Positions 11,026 through 23,618 of a stretch of DNA of 64,000 nucleotides are shown piece after piece. Under the pieces are notes generated by a model. That model did no database searches, was not told the DNA's origin, and saw only the letters and a list, made by a program, of their open reading frames with translations. The position numbers and the translations under genes are program-made. Each line of letters opens with the position of its first letter. Within the stretch, counting starts at the first letter, position 1. The stretch comes from Macrotrachela quadricornifera. Lineage: Eukaryota > Rotifera > Eurotatoria > Philodinida > Philodinidae. Where the stretch lies: positions 122,250-186,249 of the forward strand of contig JAJEKB010001367.1 of NCBI GenBank assembly GCA_022393335.1, written 5' to 3'.

Positions 11026-14000
11026 TATAATATTTTTTATCTTGAACTATTTTACTTAGAATGCTATTTTAGCTTGATAAATGAGCGATTAGAATTACAT
11101 TTTTCTCTTCAGTGTTGAATAAAAAAAAAAACTATTTTGCATGTTTGTTATATTTTAATCCAATCATTGGTATTAATTAAGAATAAAAAACAAAACAAAA
11201 TAAAATAAAATTGGTTGTTTCATAAAAATTTCTAAATATCAACTAAAAAATATAGAGAAAGATCTTGAAAGTATTGTCATACAATCAAAATATTTTATCT
11301 TTTAGTTATAAATCATTATTTTATATCCTTCAACAATCATTTAACGAGACCATTTACTTATCATTGAAAACTAATATAAATATTGACATTTTCAAAGAGT
11401 GTACTCACTCTGTATATAAGAGACTGCACAGAGTTAATGTATATGTTACGGGCATAGTTAGAATTCATCCAGACGAAATCAGAATATTATTTTAATGACT
11501 TATGCATCTTATAGAAATAATTGGTTTTGTAGAAAAAAAATTTAGTACCAAGGGTTTGGTACTAAATCATTTCACGAATCCAATCAAAAGGTTCTGGAGA
11601 GACGCTTTTCTGTTAAACCTTTATGATAGATTGAAATAAAATGTTTCATACATAATAATTTGCACAAAACCTGTTTTTTAATCATTCAACCATCCACTAA
11701 TTTAGTTTAAATTCAAACTCATTGATGATTTTCAGATTGAAACCAATCTATAATGGAAGAATAAATAGATTTAGACCATTTTATAAGAGCAGACTCACTC
11801 TATAACTTCGGTATTTGAATGAACCTGTAGGGGAAATGTAAACAGTTTTATTTTATTTAATAAGAGTAAACTTATCGTCTGATTTTGAAGTTTGAATTAA
11901 TCCATCATAGAAAAATTAATATTAGTTGTTTTATATAATGAAACTTACCCATTCGATGTTTGGATAAATCTACTTAGGACAGTTCAAAAGTAGTGAGAGT
12001 GACACTTGAATACTGTATATTGAGTTTTGAGAAACTTTCTTTTTATATAGTCTAATAGAGAAAAGAATGCTCCATTTTTCTATACTATTTGATCATACTT
12101 CAACTAATATCATAATAATAAAATCTGGCAATTGCTCAAGTCACAAGAATGAGCACACTGGAGAATTTTTAGAATGACTCGAGCAACATTGTTTTGTCCT
12201 AATAATAGTGGGGAAAATAACTTCCTAAAGTCTGATTAGTTGATAACTTTATGACAGAGAAGAAATGAGCAATGAAGAAATACAATTGCGATTCAAGGTA
12301 GATCTAACAAGTGTTACGTAGCGGAATCATATGTGAACATAAAATTTCAACGTGCTCTCCTCTTTCACACCTTTTTCAACATTGTTGCATTTGTCTCCTG
12401 CATACTCTCTATAGCATCCCGCCGCTTTTATCATTATCAATGATTCATATATATACGCTTCGATATTATATGGTGTGTATTGTGCGCATCAGTGAAATAA
12501 ATATACATACTCTAAATGCTTCAGTGCAATTATACAAGTTAGCATAGGACGAACATGCAATAATAACTAATAGGCAGAGATCAACGATAAATCGTAACGT
12601 GGTTCAGCACAAAAAAAGAGAATGCTTGAGAAAGTATGATATTCATATAGAAAAAATAAACTTTCAAGGTGAGGTATATGCGTATTTTGTAAGAGCCATT
12701 CAGTAGATCAGCAAAATAATACATATAGAAACGAACAAAAAAAAAGTACGAATACTAAACACATAAGTTGCTTTTTTATCCATTTTTTTCTATCCTCTGT
12801 TGCTTATACAAACCACCTCTTCATAATTTTGCAAATATTTCAGGCTATTAATACGTAGAACGAATCGAATAGAGTAAGTAAATCGGCTCTTAAACAAGAC
12901 CTTCAACTTTTAACTGCTTTTCCAAGCGATGAAAAACTTCGAGAAGCACTTTTCAAATTCAGTTACTTCTCCAAGACGTAGTGCCCCATAAACCGATTGA
13001 AATTAGCAGATATTGAACATTAAATTTCAGAAAAAGTATAAGTACCGAGAATACATCCTATCCTCTGACGTTAAACATTGCAGAATCCGTTTCGCCCGGT
13101 TCAGGGATTTTGCCTCATTCTCATCCTCAGTTTGCTCTATGCAGTTAAAAATAAATATCTGAAATCAGTGAGTAATTCCCGGAATTGTGTAGCGGTATTG
13201 AATTCAATAAACAGTGATGATATATAGAAATTAATGAACGACATTGTAATTTCGGAATTCGACTGAACTCCTAGGAATATCCTTGAATTTCATCGCGCAT
13301 CGAGTTAATCTAAGAATTTTTCGAAATTGAGACTCTATTGAATTGTCGGGAATCCAAAATTACTGTAATTGATTCCGAGGGCGGAACTGATTCTGGAATA
13401 TTCAACATCGCGGAATGGGATGACTCCTCGAAATATCTGTAGTTTTTGCAAAATGAAAGTAGTTGTACTTATATATATTCTATACCTGTAAATTGCAATG
13501 AAACGTCTAGGTAGACAAGAAGAAGCGCTTATGTATCCATCCTTAAAATACTCTCTTCGACACTTGACATAAATAATTAAAGAAGTCTATAAATGGAAAC
13601 CTTTTTTTTAGATATATATATATATATAAAATATTCGAATTCGGAAACATATGATAAATAAGATAAAGCCGATCATTGACTGAAAACAATAAATAAAAGC
13701 CTATACATCTCCTCTAAGACAGAGTTATAACCGATCCGGTAGGATTGGATCGGTTGAACTAGTTAGTCCGACCGGTTTTCGCCAGTTTTGCTGATTTAAA
13801 AAATTTTTCTGTATTTATAACTTTCTCTGTTGAATTATGTCGAGAACGAATTTGAATATGTCTATCTAAAAAAGCGAACAACGACGTTTCAGAAACTATC
13901 AGTCTTTTGTTTGTATATTTATTTATCTCTGTCTATTTGTTGAAACAAACTAAATTTCAATATGAACAAAACACAATCAAATTATGTTAATGAAAATTTA

Positions 14001-14089
14001 TTTTCAAATATAGCTTGATCTTTCAAACATTTTTATTATTAAAAATACGATGGGAAATAGCATTGATACATAAAGTGTTTCATTTCGCT
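11026..14089. other. Intergenic region downstream of the pump
   Basis: An AATAAA just before a poly-A run near 11118 is the likely poly(A) signal of the pump gene. The rest holds two short hairpins (11540-11567 and 13729-13755), a (TA)n run near 13612-13630 and a segment at about 13170-13440 unusually rich in GGAAT/CGGAAT words. No coding region was recognised. Confidence 0.4.
11540..11567. repeat. Perfect 12-bp hairpin
   Basis: ATTTAGTACCAA, a 4-nt loop (GGGT), then the exact reverse complement. It lies about 500 bp past the pump stop codon with no coding context. Confidence 0.6.
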
Positions 14090-14091
14090 TA

Positions 14092-14725
14092 CAGCACTGG
14101 CCAAAAGTATATGGACAAGATATTTTTGATTTTTTTTACTATACTATACATTTATCTCCAACCCGAATGGCAATTTTGATAGGCAATCAAGAACTCAATC
14201 ATGAATACGATATATCATATTTTTATAGATAAATTAAGAGCTAAAAATTCTTAAAAAACAAAAATCAACAGTTTTCAAGTCCCAAAAGCATTTGTCAGAG
14301 CCATTTTTTAAAAGTGCCATCTAATAGAACCAAAAATTCTGAGCTAATGAAGGGACGCCGCGTTTTCTACGATCTCCTCGTGCAAATTTTTAAAAGAACA
14401 ACGAAACAGTGAAATTTTTCATTTTTTGTAATGCTATAAAGTTTTCTAGTAAAGGCTGTAGAAAATGCGGGAACTCTTCATTTTGCTCAGAATTTGGCAC
14501 TTTATAAAAATGACGTCGATCAATAATTCTAAGACTTGAAAATTGTCGACTTTTGTTTTTTAAGAATTTTTAGCTCTTTATTCATCTACAAAAAATATGA
14601 TTTATCGTGTTCAGCATAGAGCTTTTGATTGTTTATTTAAATCATCATTCGGATTTGAAATAATTGTGTAATATAGTAAAAAAGAAATCAAAAATACCTT
14701 GTCCTTATATTTTTAGTGAGTATTG
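14092..14725. mobile_element. Tc1/mariner-type foldback element, 634 bp
   Basis: Starts CAGCACTGGCCAAAAGTATA and ends with its imperfect complement; TA lies on both sides (14090-14091 and 14726-14727). Arms of about 300 bp pair over nearly the whole element around a centre near 14408. The CTGGCCAAAAGTAT terminus is typical of Tc1-like inverted repeats. No transposase is encoded. Confidence 0.75.
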
Positions 14726-15161
14726 TATAGAAAACATTAACAGAATGTGTTAGTGGAAGTTTGTTTTCGACATTTTTTGTAAAGCTTTTTACGGCGCATC
14801 TTTTAATAGAAATATCAAGCTTTTTCATCATGTACCGATAGCGAAACATGCATAAAATAGAAAGTATGGAAAGATTTTGGGACATCCGGTATATGAGATC
14901 AAGTTGAAGTTTTGAAGCGAACTGTAGGAACGAAATATGCATGGGAAAAGTAAATATGCTTATCAACTGTTAAATATGATCGAAAAAGCGTATACATCTG
15001 AATAGTTACTTTCACTATCCTGTTGTAACTAATTAATTGGAACTGATAATATTCACTGGGGCTTGCCTTTCCCTAGATTGATTACTATTTTGCCATATAA
15101 TCAAATATCGAATAGCATACTCATTTATTATGATCTATAAATTCTAGTTTCAACGAATAAA

Positions 15162-18100
15162 ATGAACACAATCACTATTGTTTTACCTGATTTAATCACT
15201 ACTTGTCCATTCAAACTTGAATGTAATCGAGAGTACGAATCGGTATCAGCTGAGACGGATGCTTGGCTCCGCTCTCATGGTATTCCGCATGACGAATCGA
15301 CAAGCAAGTACAGTCTTTTGTCGGCACTTTCCATTCCACGCTGTAGTCGAGCTAGATTGCGCGATATGTGTGACATTTGGACCTTACTTTTCTTGGTCGA
15401 TGACGTTACAGACAGTGTTACTATCACGGAAGGTGATGATCAATTCAAACGACATTTATATAAAAACGTGAGCGAATGTTTGCAACCATCCGGTCTGTTC
15501 AAACCACTAACGCCGTTCGCTTCCGCACTTCATGAATGGTGGCAGCGAATTCTTGTCAATATTACAAGTGGTTGTAAAGAGCGTGTTATCACTGCCTACC
15601 GAGCTGCCAGTGAAACAACTTTTCTTCAAATCTCTGATGAAAAGAATTCTGAAACTATTCCCGATTTAGAAACATTTATTGAGCTTCGTCGAAATACTGG
15701 CCATGCGCGGGTAGTGTTTCCCTTAATTGAATACAGTCTCGAGCTCGACTTACTTGATGAGTGCTGGGCAGACAAGACGTTCAATTGTCTTAATGATTAT
15801 ATGATCGATGCCTCCATTTGGACCAATGTAAGTAAATATACTCAAAGAAATTTATTTTTGCACACGACGATTCCACAATACTAAGAGGTGTCTAAATAAT
15901 CAAGAATATCGAGCCACTAGATTATTGAGAAGCTGAGATCCACACCATAAATAGCATATCAATGCTAGTCTAGTTTATTTTTCAAGAAATGAAGTGTAGA
16001 AAATTTAGGCTTACCATGAAGTTTGAAACTATTTTCAATGTCGTTTTCAAAGCCTTTTACATGCGATAAAATGTTCGAAAATATTATCGAAATTCTAAAA
16101 AATGGAACTAACTCAGCTTTTCATTTCTGAAGGCCGTATATCATATCGAGTCAGTCTTGTGATCAAGCTGACATCATCTTTTTATTGCAACATTTAGCAT
16201 TGAAAAGTTTTGGTGTAATTGAAATCCGGAAAACATTTCATACTGTTGACGAATGGGAGTTATTTAACATTTGAATATTTAATAAAGAAATTTAAAGCAT
16301 AAAAAAATGGTTTGAAAAATGTTTTTTGTGAAATATTCAACAAAGAAACACAATTGAATGTACTTATTCAAAAAAAATTTTTAAAAGTTCTTAATAGAGA
16401 TTTTGATAAATATTATAGATTTTAATATTTCAGTTTCTTTTGTTCAGGTTTGTGAAAAAGAAAAACACACGTTTTCATAGATAAACATAGCGTAGCTGTG
16501 ATTCACATCGTTTTTATCATTCTTGTCACAGTTATAAAAAATGATGAATCGTTTCACAACAGGATCGTAGACAATATGCAAGATTTTGTATGAAAAAGCT
16601 GAGTATCTCTCATAAATAACAATACTATACTAGTGTTTCTACCTACTTATCTCTCTGATTGATAATTTTCTTGTTCACGACCACTTTTAGTAGAACCGAT
16701 TTTCTTCATTTGTCGAGTATACTTCTTTTCTTCTCAATATACAGTTGTTTTGCAGCTATTTGCAGCAACAAGTATTTAATATTCTGTTTAACTTTGACAA
16801 TAAAATTCTGCAAAAACATCAATCTTTCTATCAAAATCATACATATTTTTAATCAATTTTGTAGTCATGTCTCTTATATTGTTTTTGTGACAGTTTTGTT
16901 AACAAAAAAACTTTCATTTACATCTCACCAAAGAAGAAGAAGATAAATAGTGATCAATTAGAGAGACACAATTAGATTGAAACATAAGTGTACTATTTTT
17001 ATTTGGAATATGAAGTCGGCTCCTTCATAGCATATGCTTGTACATTGTCTACGATTCTATTGTGAAAAAATTCATCATTTTTGCAACTCTTACAACATCG
17101 ACAAAAGCTATTTGAATCACAACAACACTGTTTATGTATGAAAAAGTGCATTTTCTTTTCTTGTTAGATTTGAACGAGAGAAGCTGAGATATAAAAACTT
17201 GTAATTTTCACCAAATTTTCTATCAAGATAAAATATTCCTAAAATTGTTTCCAAAGGACACGCTCTACTATGTTTCCGTATCAGATCGATGGCTAGGATT
17301 AATGAGCGAACAGTTAATAATCTCTTCTTTTCATTAGGACATTTATTCGTTCAACATTGAACAATCACGAGGCTCCCATCATAACATCGTCTCAGTACTC
17401 TTGAATGCTGATCCATCGTTGACCATTCAACAAGCTATGGATCGAGCTGGCCAGATGGTTATTGATCGTTACGTTGACTTTGAACGTGTTCGAGGTGAGT
17501 TACGCACATGGAATACTAAAATTGATGCGCAAGTACAACAATATATGGACGGTTTGGCTACTATGATTATGGGCCACGCGGTCTGGAGCTTTGAAACACC
17601 GAGATACTTTGGAGCACATAAAGAAGAAGTGAAAAAAACGAGATGCATCACGTTATTAGCACACGAAGAAAAGATGCAAGGAAGTATTACTGATTATACA
17701 AATGAGCAGAAGGTAAACAAAAAAATCATTTTCATTTGTAAAATACAATCACTTCAAATTTATTAGATAGATTCAATTGGAAGCAAAGCTGCAACTGTCT
17801 TCTCACAACAGGATCTTTGTCAAGGTTAAAATATCCACAAAAATATTATAATTAGTTGATAAAGGAGAGCGATATTTAAGTAAAAGTCAGTCTATGTTTA
17901 ACTTCTAAATCGAGAAATTTCTTTGAAAAAAACGAAGGATAAAAATAATCAATGATTTGTCATCGTATTTAAACATCTTCATTATTCAAAATCAAAAAAA
18001 TCTTCTTCTACTCCAATAAGAAAAGAAAGAACGAAACAAATAAATTAGATATTAGGTGTCACATTTAATATAGGTTCTAATTTCAGAATATCGAACTTAT

Positions 18101-20949
18101 AGTTCTTAATAGAAGTCGTAAGTTACATTTTGAGGCATGTATTATAGAAGATAGTTAATAGCACCCTCGCCTAAGAATGCGAAACATAATCTGAACGAAA
18201 AGATGTCTCTGATAGCTGTCGAAAATACCTTGTGTGTTCAATATTTAAAATAATTCTTGTTCAAAACATTTGTTACACTTTATTTCAGACGCAAACTCTC
18301 ACACTTGCTATGAATATGCTGCAAATCGTGTCTAAAATAGTTTCATCTCGAGAAACATTTCTATATAAAGTTTTCTTCAAAAAAATATCGGAATATTCAT
18401 GTAATGTTTTAAGATAAAGATTTATTAGTTAGTAGGATTGACAGACATTGACTGCAAATGACTTGTGTTAATAATAAAAATGAATTTTTATCCATCTTGT
18501 ACTATTTTATTGTTTCAGATGGAACGACTTCCAATAATAACTCGAATTTTAAACACATGGTTTGAAGAATTTTCTGCAACAATAACTAAATATATATATT
18601 TTTCTCCAGACCGAGATTTTGCAACCATTTCAATACTTGAAATCTTTGCCCAGCAAAAAAGTTCGATCAAAATTGATGAATGCATTCAACTATTGGTTCA
18701 AAACACCTAAAGAGAAATTGATCATAATTGACGAAGTTATTGACCGACTTCAAAATGCAAGTTTGCTAATTGATGACATTGAAGATAATTCTGTAATGAG
18801 ACGAGGTGCACCAACCGCTCACATGGTATACGGTGTTCCCTTAACAATCAATACGGCCGAATTAATTTGCTTTCTCGCTATACAAAAAGCTTTCACACTC
18901 GATGATCCACATGTAGGACGTATTATAATTGGTAAGACTTTTCATTTTTATCCTCATTGATAGAGAAATTACTCGTATAACATATGAATCCATTTTTTCA
19001 ATAAAAGATATCGTTTGTAAGAAGTATTGAAGTTTCAAAACCAAAACATTTATCTTTAATTTTTCAAAGTTATTTTTCGTCATTTTGGTCGAAAGAATTA
19101 TTTAAAAATTTTATAAACAATGCGTATTATTTTGGGATTTTATGCTCATATGATATGAGCCTAGACCTCCATGGAATTAGATTGCTAAGTGAAGAAGTAA
19201 AGTTTTCAGCCCAAACCTATTAACAGTTGAGAGTCGTATATCAAGCATGGATGATCATTGATTCGAAGTCATATAATAATCTTCGATAAAATATTATTTG
19301 AAAAAGTAAGTTGTAGGAAATGCAAAACTTGAGCAGTTCTTCTTTTTCGATGATTTATATGTAGTTGAATACAGCTTACAAAACTATTTAAGAAAATATA
19401 GTTTTAAAAGATTTTCTCTTACTTCTCCTGGAAAAAAATTACAATACTACGATAATATTATTATATAAGAAAATGATGTCGTTTTATATGACATTGAGTA
19501 ACTTTGTTTTTATTCAATTCTAATAATTCTCAAATTAATTCTTTCTTAATCACCATATAAAACTGATTACAAGCTATTGTATCTTATGAACTTATGTAGT
19601 ATTTTAAGAAGATATAAATTCAAATAACTTTTTACCTCCAATGGCTAATATAATAGCCATTTATAGGTAGATTACAAAAGCTAAATGACGTATAGAATTC
19701 GAAAACCTTTAAAACATATTTTATAGTAAACTCCATAGGCTGTCGTTTCGTAAAAAAAAGAACATTTTGTTTCACCTTTTCATCTCTGAAATCGAACAAT
19801 ATATAAATCGTTGGAAAATAAAAAATGCTCAAGTTCTGCACTTCCTGCACCTCACATTAATACATTCTACCATTTTTTAAACTTATATTCCTTCTCAATA
19901 ATTATTGGTTTAAAAGCTTTAGTGCAAGCTTGTAAAGAATAGAGCGCGAAAGCGTTTAGTATAAAGTTTAAATCTGACTATTACACAATCAACAATCTTA
20001 TCTGTCGAATTATGAGAAGAATCTTATTCCTGGAGCACTAGTATTAGATTTTTTATATCTTCCAGGATTCAAACCGAAAATATAAAGACTATGTAGTTTT
20101 GTAAAGAAGTCTACGAAATTGTTTAAAAGAATAGCAGTAATATTTAAATATTAACGAAAACCTCATCAACTAAGTCTTCATTGAGCTTTTTATTAATAAA
20201 ATGAATTGATGAGATGAAGTACTCATATGAGAAGTAATCAACTCATCATTTGACTAGATCTTATCATAAAAAGGTTTAATTTATATTAGTTTAGCACCAG
20301 TACTAATTTGAGCTGTCAGTTACATTAACTTCTACTCAATCGATCCCTCATATTTATCAATTTAGACCGCCTCGTTGAAATGCACAAAGGTCAAGGATGT
20401 GATATTTGGTGGCGTGACAATTATTTTTGTCCATCAGAAGAGGAGTATCGTCAAATGATAATCAAAAAATGTGGTGGACTTTTTCAATTGATTGTGGAAC
20501 TCTTAAGACTCTTTTCACCGATGAAGTTTGATGACGAAAAAAACAAGTTGATTGATGATTTGTGGCAGACTCTCACGTTACTCTGTCAAATTCGTGATGA
20601 TTATTGCAACTTGATTTCGGATGAATATACTCGAGATAAATCTTACTGTGATGATTTGAGTGAAGGGAAATTCTCATTTCCGATCATTCACGCTTTGAAC
20701 ACTCATCCAAACGATACTCGACTCAGTGACATTCTCAAAAAGCGTACAAACGATATGGATCTTAAACGGCAGGCCATCGATTTGCTGCATCAATTTGGCT
20801 CGATAGAATATACGCGGAACACATGTCTCAAACTGGCAGACGAATGTTATGCACTTACGAATAAACTCGAAGGCAATCTCGACCTAACAATGATTATCTG
20901 CTGGATGATGGTTGTTTTTCATGTTCCTACTCAAGATAAACTCGAATGA
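15162..20949 (+). CDS. Bifunctional terpene cyclase-geranylgeranyl diphosphate synthase (fusion model)
   Basis: Proposed exons: 15162-15827, 17338-17712, 18289-18400, 18519-18559, 18610-18931, 20366-20949, totalling 2100 nt, 699 aa. Residues 1-347 form a class I terpene cyclase: Asp-rich DDVTD (80-84), pyrophosphate-sensor Arg 176 exactly 46 residues before the NSE triad NDIYSFNIE (222-230), and a C-terminal RY pair (311-312). From about residue 399 follows a complete trans-prenyltransferase: DDIEDN (about 453), GQGCDIWWRDNY, GGLF and QIRDDY. The second domain would make GGPP from IPP and farnesyl diphosphate, and the first would ionise and cyclise it. Both catalytic domains and their splice phases are clear. 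The linker exons 18289-18400 and 18519-18559 are inferred because they restore the phase; two separate genes remain possible. The 1.4-1.5 kb introns at 15828 and 18932 are unusually long for this window. Confidence 0.75.
15828..17337 (+). other. Intron 1 of the terpene cyclase gene
   Basis: A GT-AG intron of 1510 bp between WTN and DIYS, splitting the NSE motif after its Asn. Length is largely explained by a foldback element at about 16370-17245. Confidence 0.8.
16370..17245. mobile_element. Foldback element inside the terpene gene intron
   Basis: Long imperfect arms: about 16370-16690 pairs with the reverse complement of about 16935-17245. Shared landmarks are TGTGATTCA (near 16497 and, inverted, 17117), AATGATGAAT and ATCGTAGACAAT (near 16564 and, inverted, 17047). 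No coding capacity. Ends are approximate. Confidence 0.65.
18932..20365 (+). other. Intron 5 of the terpene gene
   Basis: A GT-AG intron of 1434 bp inside the prenyltransferase domain; the split codon joins to read RIIIDRLVEMHKG. No gene or clear repeat was recognised inside it. Confidence 0.75.
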
Positions 20950-21391
20950 CACAAAAGATTCTTGTATTTAATTTTCGAAAAACCACGCTTTTCCTTCGTC
21001 ATACATTGCATTGGTTTAGTTCTCTAACGCTGACTAACACCATTGTTGGCTAGCTAGTTCCTTGGAATTAATTCATTTGCTAAAATAAGTCAATAAATCA
21101 TAGTCGATCGTTGAATGCTCTTCAATCCACTTGCGATAAGATTCTGAAAGAGTTGCTTGCAGCTACCTTCTGCAGCATTGTTTATTGAGCTATTTCATAT
21201 CTTCCAAATGTGCCTATTACAGATGCAATGCAAGTTTCTATAAATAAGAGAAAGAAAGAAAGATGAACACAGTATAGAAGATTGCGAGAAATATATTTAC
21301 TGCCAAAAAGTTGGTAATTCAAGAAAATTTAAATCGTTTATAACTTAGACATTCATATGTCTCGAATGTGTTAAAGATTTGTACGATCACT

Positions 21392-22316
21392 CAGGGTGGT
21401 CCAAAAATTACCGGACACTATTTGATTGCCAATAACTTTTGATAGGAGCAAAATAAAGACTGGCAGTTTTCACTAATCAAAGGAGCAATGGTTGAGCAAC
21501 AAATACATCTCAAATTCTGCTTGTCAAGTAATTGACCGATAGAACAAATTTTTATTGAACATTTTGTAATCAATTTTGTGAACGATATTCTGAAAATATT
21601 TTTCATTTTGTTTTTACTTCCAATTTAATCAATTAATAGAGAAAATTGTTCTCTTTTCGATCTGATCAAGACTGAACTTTCTAGCGTGTTCCACGCACGA
21701 CTTATAAGCATTTTCTCGAAAGTATCGAAGTCGTCCAAATGCCGTCCAACTATTCTAAAATAGATCAAGACAGAGGTAGTGGACCATGCTGAACCGAGCA
21801 ATGATGTGTAATTTTAGTTCCAAAATGATTTTATGTCACAAAATTAGGATCTTCGAAACATTTAATTTATATCCAATATAATGTCAAGATGTCACAATTT
21901 CAAAATCTTGATTTAGTGACATAAAATCAATTTGGAACTAAAACCATACATCACTGCTCGGTTCAGCATGGTCCATCACTTCTATTTTGATCTATTTTAG
22001 AATGGTTGGACGGCATTTGGTCGATTTCGACACTTTCGAGAAGATGCTTATAACTCTTGAATGGAACATGCTAGAAAGCTTGATCTTGAACAGATCGAAA
22101 AGAGAACAATTTTCTCTATTAATTGATTAAATTGGAAGTCAAAATAGAATGAAAAATATTTTTAGAATATCGGGCAATTAATTGACAAATAGAGTCAAAA
22201 ATGTATTATTTGCCTAGACATTGCTCCTTTAAATAGCGCAAACTGTAGTTCGCTATCTAGCTCCTGTCAAAATTTATTGGTAACCATTGACTGGCCGGTA
22301 ACGTTGGATCGCCCTG
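21392..22316. mobile_element. Tc1-like foldback element, about 925 bp
   Basis: Begins CAGGGTGGTCCAAAAATTAC and ends with the complement (GGATCGCCCTG). The arms pair along almost the whole length around a centre near 21857; for example CAATTTTCTC, CATGCTGAACCGAGC and TTATGTCAC recur inverted. TA follows the right end; the left flank has lost it. No transposase was seen. Confidence 0.7.
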
Positions 22317-23618
22317 TATTGCTATAGATTCTAAGAAATAGAGAAAAATGAAGCTATTCTAGTCAGTTCAGCAGAATCTAGTTATAATTATGTGTGATAT
22401 AAACATCTACATATTAATATTAGTTTTAAGTCAAAGCATCTAACGAATCAAAGTATCTGAGTGACACTTGATATTTCGAACTCTAAAATAATAGACATGA
22501 CATCCTCAACGGATGTCTGTAGTACGATTGCATATGTGGTTCTAAGTCTGTTTCCTTATCCCTGTGCTGTGTACTACGGTGAGAAAGTTGTCAACACACC
22601 ATTAAGTTATGCAATATGGTTACAGCATCTTGTGGGTGAGTTAGAATTAATAGCTATCACGACAACGGTTGTTTCTATCTTATCAGAACTTCATCAAGTG
22701 GTCATTATTGATACTAGAAGAGAACAATTTTATCTATAAATTAGTATTTGCATCAATTTAATGTATTGATTCAAAATATTATTTTCATTTTCGAAAAAAC
22801 AGACATATCAGTTACAAGTAATTGTTTTAACCTTCACTGAGAAAAAGTTAGGAATCTGTAAGATTTGCTGTTGAAAATAGGTGATGAAGATTCATCAAGT
22901 CATGTATCACATGTTTTTGCAATAAGTTTTATGAGATTTTTTCTATCGAGCTTTGCAAAAAACAATTTACGTATTACATATAATTGCCAAATTGACCTTT
23001 TTGAAAAAGCAAGTAATAGAAAAACTAAACTTTACAAAATTGTCTTAAGTCTCTAAATAAACTGCTTATAATTTCTAAAAGATTAAAGCCAAAGATGTAA
23101 GCTAGATGTAGGTTTCTTGATTATCAATTAGCAATCATATTACAATCTTAAAATTATGTAATGCTAAAAATGATTATATTGTTGCAAGATATAACATCTT
23201 TGCATGTTTTAAATAGTTAGGATTGTCTATTCAATGTGAACAAGCACGTATTTATTGTTAAATTAAGAACAAAATTGATTGATAGCCCTCTTATACGAAA
23301 CAATAAATCTTCGTCTCTCTCAGATTATTTATTTGAAAAGAAAAATCTAAAGCCTCAAAATCTAGGAAGTTTAAACAAAGAAATCTGAAAAACTCGTGAT
23401 CGTTTTATAACGTTCTTTGAGGTTTTTTCTTTTGGATGCTCTTCTATTCTTGAGATAAAATTTAGCATATGCGTGTTGACAACAGCAAAAAAAAAAGTAT
23501 TATATTATCAGAATACATCTGACATTTTTCACACTAGAAACAAAAACATAAATAGGCATTTTACTTCTACGACTCTTTTTTTTTCATCAGAAGAAATCTT
23601 AAATCCTATTTGCTTGTC
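22317..23618. other. Spacer without a convincing gene
   Basis: An open frame with an ATG at 22497, ending at 22739, has two hydrophobic stretches but no family features, no splice partners and no recognisable homologue. Otherwise AT-rich. Confidence 0.3.

Noticed and set aside
13170..13440. GGAAT-rich segment as a satellite repeat
   Set aside because: The words recur but with no fixed period, so no tandem repeat unit can be defined.
22461..22739. 92-codon open frame with hydrophobic stretches
   Set aside because: No recognisable domain, splice partners or signal peptide; left as spacer.
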